The position numbers and the translations under genes were made by a program. From contig ML976721.1 of assembly GCA_010015655.1 (NCBI GenBank), positions 124,001-188,000 of the forward strand: a stretch of 64,000 bases of DNA. The letters are read 5' to 3'. The DNA is from Bimuria novae-zelandiae CBS 107.79. Taxonomy: Eukaryota > Ascomycota > Dothideomycetes > Pleosporales > Didymosphaeriaceae. How positions within the stretch are numbered: the first letter of the stretch is position 1; each line of letters begins with the position of its first letter. Below are positions 20,181 through 30,944 of this stretch, one piece after another. A model generated the notes under the pieces. It worked only from the letters and a program-made list of their open reading frames with translations. It ran no database searches and was not told the DNA's origin.

Positions 20181-23100
20181 ATGCCTGTGCCTAATTTCAA
20201 GCTCCCGCTTCGCAGCAAAGGCCGCCGTGGAAGAGGAGCTACCTCTGCACACAGCCAGAGCAGCAGCCGGCGAACCTCAGTATCCGCGCCTTCCAATCGG
20301 GTGCCCTCGTCACGCTCATCGACCAGCAGCTCGAGGGTCGCTCGCCCTTCGCGACGGGTGCGCGTGTTCACGACGCCACAGCCAAGCAATGAGGCATCGC
20401 AATTGCCCCCTAGTGGTCTTTCGCGGGAGGAAGAGCGCCTGGACTCGGGGCTTGATGACGATACTTTGAATGAGATCGTCATGGCGGTTGACTTGGGACA
20501 AAAGGGTAAGGTGGGATGTTGCTATTACGTAGCAAGGGAGGAGAAAATGTATTTCATGGAGGACATGGACCTGGGTGGTGTGGACGTTGTGGATGCGTGT
20601 GAGTATTTCGACCCAATGGTAACTTCCGTGGCTTACTTCGGCATAGTGAGAGTCTACGTTGATCCGACAGTCGTGCTTGTCTCGACTAGGATAGACGATG
20701 CTGTTATTGAGACTCTTGAAAGTCTGGCAGAAGACCGATTTTCGCTCCCTTTCCTCTTGGAAGTGCGCCCACCCGGGGAGTTCTCCTATGACGCAGCAAA
20801 GGGCAAGCTTGCATCTTTACATTTCGAAGATAACGACGTGCCGCAGGTTAAATTTGTGGTTCCTGGAGACTTGAATCTGCTCGGAGAAGAGAGCTTGGAG
20901 AACGCTTCAGGTCAACAGGGCAGACTCCTTCGTCTCGCTGGACTGATTGACCTGGACAGTCGGCTAACGGTATGCCACTTATCTCTGTGTACATATGCTC
21001 TCCCTGTGCTAATATCAGTCAGGTCGGTTGTGCTGGGGCACTACTGTCCTATTTACAGAGGAGACGTGCTGCTGCTTATCTCCCAGGAGACCATGCTGCG
21101 CATGAGATGTTCCGCACCTCGTCGCTCATAATGTTTAGTCTCCACGACACCATGTGAGGAGTATCCCATTCATTTTTACAAGCAGTGCTAACAGTGACAG
21201 GTTCATCAATCACGATACTCTACGTTCGCTTCAGATCATGGAGTACGAGTCGCATCCCAATACACACAATCAAGGCCCGACGAAGTCGTCGTCAGGGTCG
21301 AAGGAAGGTCTTTCCGTATTTGGTTTGTTTCACCACCTAGCTCGCACTCCACAAGGAAAGCACCTGCTACGGCAGTGTTTTCTTCGGCCTAGCATGAATC
21401 TAGACCTTATTCATGAACGACTGGATACCATCAATACCTTCCTCCGGCCAGAGAACTCGGCCCCATTTGAGGCCATAATAAGCAGTTTGAAGTGCAGTGG
21501 CAACATGCGGACAACTTTAATCAATATGCGGAAGGGAACGATTGCCGGGGCTGCGAAGAACGGAAAGAGTACTTCGAGCACTCTCTGGATGAGCATTCGC
21601 CGCTTCGCCTTCCACGCGCTGAAGATCAAAGAGATGTTTCACGAAGTGATAGGTGGTGAGCACCTAGCTATCAGGGCCAAAGTATTCGAGATATTTGAAG
21701 GATATCACCTTGCCCAAGTCGGTCGAAAGATCAGTGACACAGTAGACTTCGATAAGTCTGCTGAAGAATGTCGCACTGTCATACTGGAAGGCGTAGATGA
21801 GGAGCTCGACAACATGAAACAAACCTTTACTGGCCTGGACGATTTACTCGGAACCGTCGCACGTAGCGTGTCACAGAATATTTCAGCAACCTATCAAGGC
21901 TCCTTGAATGTCCTGTACTTTCCGCAAATCGGCTTTCTCATCACGGTGCCGCTCGACCCCACCACAGGAGAAGCAGTGTACGAGGGCAGCTTTGACAATC
22001 CGTGGGAAAGAATGTTTTCCACCGAAGATCAAGTATATTTCAAGAACAGCCAGATGCGAGAGATGGACGGTCACTTTGGGGATCTGTACGGCATCATCAG
22101 CGATCGAGAAATCGAGATCAGTCACGAGCTTGCCCAGTACGTGCTTGAATACGAGGAGCTATTAACGACTGCGTCGGACGTTTGTGGTGAGCTCGACAGC
22201 ATTCTTGCTCTGGCACAGGGAGCCCGGTTGTACAATCTATGCCGTCCGAAAGTCTCCAATGACAACATTATCCGAGTCAAAGGTGGCCGACACATACTAC
22301 AAGAACTTAGCGTCGCTTCCTTTGTCCCCAATGATACTATGCTTGTTGGAGGTTCTGGTATGGATCAAGAAACCGAGACGAATATCCCAAACAGCTCCCC
22401 TGGCCGTCACGCCTATGCTCACAAAACTGGACCCAGCACACTGATTCTTACCGGTCCAAATTACTCAGGCAAGAGTGTCTATTTGAAGCAGGCTGCTTTG
22501 ATAGTATACATGGCTCACATTGGCAGCTACGTCCCAGCAGAAAGCGCGAAGATCGGTCTGACAGACAAAATATTGTCACGGGTCACCACTCGCGAAACAG
22601 CATCCCGAATCCAAAGCGCGTTCATGATCGATCTTCAGCAGATCTCTCAAGCCCTCAGCTTAGCTACGCCAAGGAGTTTGTTGATCATTGACGAGTTCGG
22701 AAAAGGTACTGACTCCAGTGATGGTGCAGGCTTGGCTTGTGCTGTGTTCACTTACCTTCTCAGCCTGGGTCGAAGCAGTCCTAAAGTCATCGGAGCTACG
22801 CACTTTCATGGTAAGTTACAGAAGAGATCGCAATCGCCCCTAAAGCTAATGTTATTTGTATCCAGAGATCTTTGAGAATGGACTGCTCAAAGCAAGTCCT
22901 GCGCTTGCGTTGGGACACATGGAAGTGAAGATCGACGAACAAGCCTCAGAACTATATGATCAGATTACTTACCTCTACAAGTAAGTTTCACTGCAATAAC
23001 CCGCTTATCCGGTACAGTGGGTGACTTCGCTGAGGACAAAACAACAGCCAATTGGATTCCAATTTGCTATGGCGCTCATGACTGACATTTCTTAGTTTCC

Positions 23101-23473
23101 GTGAAGGTCGAAGCAACTCAAGCTTTGGTACCTGGTACGACTGACTCGTAATATTCAGTGGAGTCCATTGCTTATATTTTCCAGCTGTGCAGCCATGAAC
23201 GGCGTACCGAAAGAGACCATCCAGCGTGCAGACGACCTGATCACAATGGTCATCAAGGGGAAAGACCTCATCGCTGCCTGCTCGGTCATGCCCCAATCCG
23301 AGGCTCTTGAGCTAGCAGAAGCAGTAGGTCGTACACAATGACTGCAAACTACTCTAATACAGTAATAGGAGCAAATCGCCAGAGATTTCTTGGAGGCAGA
23401 TGTCTTTGAAGATCCAAAGGGAGTATTGAGCGATATACTTACCGTATCTGCCACAACCGAATCTCGATCGTAG
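20181..23473 (+). CDS. MSH5: Meiotic MutS homologue Msh5
   Basis: Seven exons: 20181-20969, 21023-21153, 21201-22810, 22866-22980, 23096-23134, 23185-23323 and 23369-23473, giving 975 residues in a continuous frame. The first about 80 residues are Ser/Arg-rich and disordered. MutS domain II/III features include RTSSLIMFSLHDTMFINHDTL, SLFGLFHHLARTPQGK-like text and LRQCFLRPSMNL. The ATPase has Walker A TGPNYSGKSVYLKQ (about 724) and Walker B LLIIDEFGKGTDSSDG (about 800), then GATHFHEIFEN and SSFGTCCAAMNGV. It lacks the mismatch-recognition domain I. The Msh4-Msh5 heterodimer stabilises Holliday junctions and promotes meiotic crossovers, so an intact gene suggests that the species keeps, or recently kept, a sexual cycle. 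The fifth exon is only 39 nt. Intron 4 is 115 nt. Confidence 0.92.
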
Positions 23474-25413
23474 GTTATCGCTGCGCGGGATAAAACTGTC
23501 AGTACCACATCCAGAATGCCATATGGAGCACCTAGGCGAGCCTTATCCCGGACCGGTCACACGACAGGAAGCGAGCTCAGGACTGTCATGGTATGAGCGT
23601 AGAGCAATTGTCTCACGTCCACTTACAGTACGAAATCCGGTGTAGCTTATCCTGTACGGCCCGTTCTACCGCTGAACACCATGAAGCTGTAAAGAATCCT
23701 TACCGGTTATTTGATGGCGAGTATTTACATTAGAGAAAAGCACTGTCGGTTGCTCTTTCCTTGCTATCATCGTGAGAGCAGCGTTTCTTGATTACCCGTG
23801 GTGGTGTCGTGGGCCGGCGGGCCGCATCTCGGGCTGCGAACTTCACTTCCGAATCGCGAACACAAAAAATACTATCAAAAAGCGATCGAATTGACTATAT
23901 GAATGGTAGCATGTCCCAGGTGCAGTTTGGCTTGCAAACGTGGCACTATCACTCTGTCCGAGCGTTGATCGAGACCGCTGAAATTTAAAGATAGCAACGG
24001 CAGATCGTCTTTCCCCACCTACCACCACAGATGCACGCCACCACCACCAGCCCTCCTGAGGAAGCTTATTTCGGCCTCTGTGCCGTTCTCGGAAGCCTCC
24101 CACTCGCTCGTATTTACCCTCTCGTGCAACAATCCCACCCGTTGTGCCTCTGTATCATCATAACACTCCACGTGGGGGTGAGGTCTACCCAGTGTCGGTC
24201 TAGGATCCATACATACACCCCCACTGCCCCAGCTCCCTACCCCCAGCCTGGTAATGAATTCTACCTCTCAGAAACATAAGCTGTTGCAACGACCAGATAT
24301 TGGGTTCAGCTCCTCCAGATCAGCAAGTACGAAGTCATCACTTTCTTCACCTTAGTGCGTCAAACAAGAGCGACATCGCCCGGGGATTATTGGTAGATTG
24401 CACCACATTGACAGGTTGACAGGCTCACCGCTCATGCGCGAGCAGCCCTGTAAGCTGGGCGCCTACTCCGGGCGCAGTACCCGGGTCCCATCGGTCGGTC
24501 TTTGAATCGGCGAGCGAAAGAGACGGACGAGCGCCAGCCAGGCGAGCGGAACGATGCGGCTCAACTACTAGCGTTCCCCAGAGCAACTTGACCCACATAG
24601 GATATCATCGTGCGTTGGTGTAGGCTGCCACGATGTAGCTTACGGGTAGGGCTACTGGTGGCCCACCTGGGTGTGAGGGCTGCACAACGGGCTTGGGCAG
24701 GCGCCGCTCCAATCGCTTTTGTTCAAAGCGCTCTTGCTGTGGGCTACACCAACCCTCCCAGATCTCAAAAGTTGGTATGTCTTTCCAGTATCCAGTAAAG
24801 GAAGTTCTGACGAAGATTGAGGCCGGCTCGGGATCTGATCCCGCAGAGCCGCACATTAGCATCAGTGCAGGACCTCGACCGGCCACAAATCCTGCCTCAC
24901 ATGAAAGGCTACTGCACAAATTGTAGCGGCAGCAGCGGTTATGATGGCAAAGTACTCGGTCCGTCTTTCTTGCGAGGACACAAGAGCAAAGGAACTGGAC
25001 ATCCTTCGATATCGGACGAAGCCAGGGCAAGAAAAGCTACCGGGCAGCAGGACAACATCAGATCGCTTGGTCAACGAAGCGCTAAGAAGTCAGAAATCCT
25101 CATGTAGCAGCGCATTGAACACAGCAGAAAGAGCGCGAACTAGCTGTGTCCGCGTTGTGGGCCATGGCTGTTGTGGTTTGGCTCCAGGCGAGTTAGCCGC
25201 CGGTTCGCATCCGCTCGGAAACCGAACAGCAGCAGCCGCTGCATAGCGTTTATAGTAAACGAGAGAGTGGCCCAGAACATGCCAACGGCTGCAGTGGAAT
25301 TGGAATCAAGTTTTCTATCTCGATCGCCCAAGAATCCCATCCGACTTTGGTCGGGCTTTGGTTCCGCTGGTGATGATTTTTGGTGGCCGCCGCATTCGGC
25401 CCGTTATCGGTGT
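23474..25413. other. Gene-free region at the edge of the transposon block
   Basis: This 1.9-kb stretch has normal base composition. Open frames such as 24605-25030 on the minus strand show no family I recognise. No splice-connected gene model was found. The region ends at the MITE-like element. Confidence 0.45.
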
Positions 25414-25686
25414 TTTGCAAAAGACCGTCCCGACCCACCTGCCTAGCAAATCAGAGAATAGATTATTGATTTCCCTTTTGTCTCCTCAACTACTTTATTG
25501 AAATTTCTAGAAACTTTATATAGTATAGAGGTAGCCTGATTCTATATTCTACTAAGTTTACAAAGTTTATTATGAAGGAATTGTGAAGGTATATAGCTTT
25601 AAGACAAGGTAAGGCTCGCTATACTAGAATCTACTTAGTCGTGCCTATATATACGCAGAAAGTGGGTCGGGACGGTCTTTTGCAAA
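25414..25686. mobile_element. MITE-like element with perfect 25-bp terminal inverted repeats
   Basis: The 25 bases at 25414-25438 (beginning TTTGCAAAAGACCGTCC) are the exact reverse complement of 25662-25686. The 273-bp unit has an AT-rich interior with no coding potential. The heptamer CGTTATC occurs at 25402-25408 and 25688-25694, near but not directly abutting the repeats, so the target-site duplication is uncertain. It sits at the left edge of the RIP-mutated piggyBac relic. It is probably a non-autonomous DNA transposon. The superfamily cannot be told from the ends alone. Confidence 0.75.
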
Positions 25687-25735
25687 GCGTTATCCCATGC
25701 ACCGTCAATATGTGCCGCATACGGACCACCTCTTA

Positions 25736-28075
25736 ATAGCTAATTAAATAATTAATTACTAAAACACTAAGACGTGTATTATAATATTAGTAATTATTAA
25801 TTACTAACTAAAATATAACTTTTTTAAAATCTTTAGCGGATGCAAACATGCTAAAAGCTATAAAACTATTAAGTAATAATACTAGCTTTATAAAATATAT
25901 AAAGTACTTAAAAAAGTTAGTATTTTACTTAACTTATTACGTAAGCTACTGCCTACCTAGTAATTACTTAAAATTAATAATTTACGTACTTTTAAAAAAC
26001 TCTCTTACTTAAAAATATAAATATTAATTTTCTTATTATTATATTTAATTTATTTTTAGCGCTATTATCTTTAATTAAATTATATACTATATAAATTAGC
26101 ATGCTAAGAAGCTCCGTGATAAGTAACTTAAGTTCTTAATAGTTAGCTTTTAACGCTAAAAACCTACCTCGCTAGCTAAGCTATATATCAACTTTGCGAT
26201 TATTATCTATATAGGTCTACACTAAGAGTCCTTACTAAAGCAGTACTAGGTAAGACTTTACGGCGTGGTGCCTACGCATAAGCTTAATTATTACATGTTA
26301 AAAACGTGCTAGGAGTAGTTAGATTAATACTTATATTATATAAAAGTTAGGTAAAACTTTAAGTTACTTTTTAATTATATTTATAATCTTTTAAAGGTGC
26401 TTTATAAGCGTGTACTTAAATACTAAAAGCCTAATAAGTACATTTACGTTAATAAAATAATTATTAGATTTATAGGCTACGCGGCTAAGGTTATAATAAT
26501 TAAAATAAAACTTATACTATAGGGCTTTAAAATATAGTGTTTAGTAAGTAATAAAGTAATACTAAATTAGTTATTTTATATTAAAGGTGCTAACTAAGGA
26601 CTTATTAACTTATTAACGTTTATTGTCCAAATGGTAGTAGTCACGTAGACCGGATGCACACGGATCTCTGTGCGTAAGATCCGGAAGGGTACGGATCTCC
26701 GTGCACAGAGACTAGGAATATATTAACCCTTTCCTTCGTACAATAGACAGGGAGAAGCAATCAACACCAGTTACCCCCCCCCCCCCCGTACGATGTTTAC
26801 ACCGTGCAAACCTTTCTGCCTCGTACGCAATTGCTAGCAGAGAGTCCATTCAACATTTATAGACGCTAAGGCGACTATTTTTACTTTTATAAATTAGTCT
26901 TTATTACTTTTATACTCGCTAAGGACGCTACTAGCTATTATCTATTTTTACTAAATTTTAATATTATATAAGATAATAATTTCTTTAACACTATCTTTAT
27001 ACTTAAATATTTAAAATTTAAAGGCGTAGGCTACGTAGGGACTATTAAAACAATAAAAATAGTAATTAAAAAAATTTAAAGTAATAGTAGAAGTAAAGTT
27101 AAAAGCAAAATTATTTACTATTATAAGACGCACGCGCTAAAAGTTAATAAAAAAGTACTTTAACTATAATTTTTTAAAGCTTAAGACGTAGTTTACGCAT
27201 AAGATAAAGTAAATAGATATATATTAAACACTATTAAAGAGTTAGCAAGTCCTATAAGTATTATAAAGAAATAATTAGATAATTTTTTCTACTTTTACTA
27301 TTACTAAGCATAAGTTTTTACCCTTAATATTATACTACAACTAGACTAATAAGAGTTATTACTTAATTACTTAGGTAATTATAAAGCTCTGCTAACGCTC
27401 TAAAATAACTTAAAATAATTTTTTTAAGTAAACTTTTAATAATAAACTCGTTAAGTTACTAAGTATACCTAAAATAATAAATAACTATAATAAGTATAAG
27501 AGCGAGGTAGCTTGCTTTAATTAACTAAAAAGCTACTACTTTATCTATTAGGTAAGCGTTATATATAAAAGCCTCTTTAGTACTTTCTATTAATTTAACG
27601 CTTAATAACTATTATAGGCTCTCTTTATACTCTTCTACTAACTCTACTAAATATAGCAGCTATAAGAAGTTCCTATATACCCTTATTAAATAGCTATTTA
27701 AGCGCGGAGGACAACTTTATAATAAATTTAATAAATATTAAAAACTTAATAACGCTGCTAAGTGCGCCTCTATTAATAAGGAGAGCTATTATAAGCCTAT
27801 AAGGCTGTTCGCAGAAGCAAAGACTTGTGTTGCTTATGCTGAATCTGGGCGTCAAAAGTACAAGTCTCCACGTCACAAAACACCTCTCTAGCCTACTTCT
27901 GGCAATTGCAAGAGACCTCAGCGTACTCCGCGCTCCTTATATGGCTGTACGCTCTGTCGTCTGCCTTTATGTAGGCCAGAAGTCTCTCCTGAGCGCTGGC
28001 AGGAGCATCTACGGCGCACACGAACAGCCAAGTCAACAGATACAAAAGCAAGCTCATCTATTATGTAAAGTTATC
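25736..28075 (+). mobile_element. RIP-degraded piggyBac-type transposon relic
   Basis: Reading through stop codons on the plus strand gives a piggyBac transposase. At about 26200-26330 it reads IYIGLH, then PTHKLNYYML. At 26434-26600 it reads YVNKIIIRF, GFKI, LFYIKGAN, equal to the family's DEMMxRFxGR...GFKIW.L...W.FxIKGAN, with acidic Asp-Glu changed to Asn-Lys. At about 26950-27055 DNNFF and KGVGYVGTIKT follow. At about 27455-27540 there is LLSIPKIINNYN then LKSYY. At 27820-28075 comes the C-terminal Cys-rich zinc finger (TPRSLYGCTLCRLPLCR then WQEH). Trp codons are TAG and Gln codons TAG/TAA, the classic RIP result. The last 250 bp carry only one stop and have normal GC content. The left limit is set by base composition only. 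A GC-normal island interrupts the frame at about 26625-26865. Confidence 0.78.
26625..26865. other. GC-normal island inside the piggyBac relic
   Basis: About 240 bp of normal composition breaks the AT-rich relic exactly where the transposase frame is interrupted. It contains a 14-base C homopolymer (26774-26787) and two related copies of a CGGATCTCTGTGC-like motif near 26660-26720. AACGTTTAT before it (about 26616) and AACATTTAT after it (about 26850) could be a mutated target duplication. That fits insertion of a small element after RIP. A strongly spared intron or spacer is the alternative. No terminal inverted repeats were found. Confidence 0.5.
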
Positions 28076-28078
28076 TCG

Positions 28079-30383
28079 AAACCATCATAAATGAAGTCTC
28101 CATACAAATCCACACCCAAATCGCATTTCTTTTGGTGTTCAGGCAGCTGAGGCGAAAGTCTCCGATTGGCCGTAACAGGTGGCCCGTGTGCGGCAGACGT
28201 TGACAGTGCATGGGATAATCTTCGGCCACACGCACCACCTACACCAACATCATGGCCTGTGCACAGACCACGTACGCAATCCTCCCATTTCGCTACTCCT
28301 CACAACTTTCTTTTGAGGCCATACGAAGGCGCTTGTGCCTGGCTCGACCCCGCAATCGGCTCATTGTCATGGAACGAATCTTGTCCGCTCTTTCGAATGC
28401 ACCGCATCTGGTCTGTGTGTTATACCTGATACATCCCCATTAACACGAAACATTATCCGGCTTCAGGCATCATCAAGAAAACAAGTTATGTCTGTGAGAG
28501 CAACCCTAGGGCAACATATGAGAGGCTGGCTGCGAGATATCCCAAACAGTTGTTTTCCACACCTTGACTGGAGAGACAACACGCACTACCCGCCCCTGCA
28601 GCCCCAGTAGAAGGAATACGGCTAACGGCAAGCAAAACCATGTGCTGGATACGCAGGGGTGCTCGGTACAAAGCTTAGCAGATGGCAGGTGCGTACCGGT
28701 AGGGAGGACACCGGTAAGGAGGACAACGGCCTCCAAAAGTATTCTACGACCTTTGCATATGCGTCCCATCGCCGATCGACTATCAAGAGGAACGTAATCA
28801 GGGTCTTAACGCAGCGGACGAAAACTACAACGCCTCAGCTTGCAAAGCAAGCCACGCGACATCCGATATCGCAAGTGGGGTTCCCAGCTCACTGATGCCT
28901 GGGCTCGTGGCGCTTGGGCTGCAGCCCATACAGTCCTCTAGCCCTCTTTCTGTCTCAGAAAGATTGCGAGTCCCAGCAAACATCGTCTGCGACGCGTAGG
29001 ATTCTACCCAATGATGTGCGCTGGGAAGGCGTGCCAACGGCACTCGCTAGGCGGCTGGTTGATTAGAAAATCAGCAGGGCAGAAAGCAACAAGTCATGCA
29101 GTACTGATTGGCTGGCAATAGCGAATCTTGACCAACCTGGCGCCATGCATAGATGCACCTGCGATGTACCATGATGGTCGGAAGTCCGGTCGCTATCCAG
29201 AGTCGGACGAAGGAGCACTTGAACAAGGCAAAGAAATTAAAGTCCAACCGCCGCAGCCGATCAGGAAGGTTGACCCAGTTTTGATGGACGACATGTGGCT
29301 AGTGCAAGGCCGGAGAGCAACATGCACCGCAGTTCAGGGTCATCTTGCCGTGTTCTTTCTGCAGGGTCAGAAAGGCCTCCCTCCGACTCCGATGCCTTGG
29401 ACGCAATAGTTTAGTGTTGGACCTTTCGTGTAACCACCACACGACTCGTATACGGCATTCTGATGGGGCACTGCTTGTACGAAATCTCGCAAGGCTATGC
29501 TGGGTCCTATTTACGCAGACGCGCGAGAATGCGATGATTATGGGGACACTGAAAGTAGGATCCGGCCGTTACCGGAGGTATTCTTCTTGGGCTTCAGCTG
29601 ACCGAGCCAGTCGTGACGCCGTGTAGGCCACATGTTTCAAAGTCGACTGACGTGGTTTTGTGCAGTCGCTCGCATATGATGTAGGATTCTCCGTTCCGTG
29701 CCGCTGCGAGATTATGTTGAGGATGTTCGTGGGAGCGAAGTTTCGCCCGTCGTGAGCAGTGTGGTTTGGGAAGATCCCCAGCGCGCACTGGGCCTGCGCT
29801 CGTCGTCGCATTGTTCGTCGCTCAAGCGTGCTGATCCAATTTTAGGATCTCCAGCACATTCATATTTTGGATGGTTGTCCAGAGCGCGGATGCACGATGA
29901 CGATCGGCCTGTAGCCAAGCTTTCCCTGGATCCAAACCATCTGTCTGTGCGCAGCGATGAGCGCCAGCCAGCCCGTCTTGTTTGGGAGCTGTTCCGCAGC
30001 GCACTGGCGGCTGGACTATGACATCTCCATCTTCTCAGGCGCATATCATGAAGGCTGTATTGAATCGAGCTTTTGTGCCCCATACAGACGCACTTTGCAC
30101 ATCTATCACACTATGTACGGCGCCTGCCCGGCGGCGAAGCGGCACTCCAGCCGCCCGCAGTGGAGCCAACAACGCTCGCGGTGGGGCGGAGCACTCAGTA
30201 TCGTATTCGCACCGTTAACAGATCGTCGATCATAACCATGTTGGGCTAAAGCTTCTCTGAGGGCGTTCGTGCATTAGACAGGACTGCCTGTTGCGAAGAG
30301 ATACACTCTACGTTCGGAGCAAAGAGTCCTATAGTGGAGATTGGCCCTTCAGCATCAGCAGACTGACGACCTGTTGGTCAGAC
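28079..30383. other. GC-normal island between two RIP-mutated transposons
   Basis: 2.3 kb with normal base composition and many short frames on both strands. None matches a family I know, and no splice-joined gene model holds. It may be unique spacer DNA that was never duplicated and so was not touched by RIP. I cannot support any gene here. Confidence 0.45.
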
Positions 30384-30944
30384 TACCGTGCCGAGACAGT
30401 CAGCGCGCCGCGACAGTCAGCGCGCCGCTTTTTACTAGGAAAATCAAAGGAACTTAGTAATTTAGAGCCCTATAACTTTATATAGAGCTGCTTTTAATAA
30501 AAGCTCTTCTAACTAAAGTTATATAAAAAATAAAAGTCGATAAATCTAGTATTTTACATTTTTTTGTTTAAATAAATCCCTAAAAAAGAGATAAAATTTA
30601 GGTTTTTAAAATAAGAAAATAATAACCATTTAGTAACAAAGTAAGGTATTTAAAGCATTTTTAATATTAAACTTTTACTTGCTTATAGTATATTAAAGAA
30701 CTTAGCTTATTACTACATTATTTTTTTACAAATATTTTACACAGATATAGACTAAGTTATTTAATATATTATTAAAAAAAAGTCTAATATAAAAAGTATT
30801 TTAAATATTCTACTCCTTGCTAAAAAAAATTTTTATTTTATAATTTTAAATACCTAAATTTTATTACTGTTTTAAGAAATTATTAAAACAATAATATTAA
30901 AGAAAAGCAAAATATTAAATTTATAAAGTTTTATTTTTTATATA

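Noticed and set aside
24605..25030. 141-codon minus-strand open frame
   Set aside because: No family motif, unusual composition and no splice-joined extension; kept only as part of the gene-free region.
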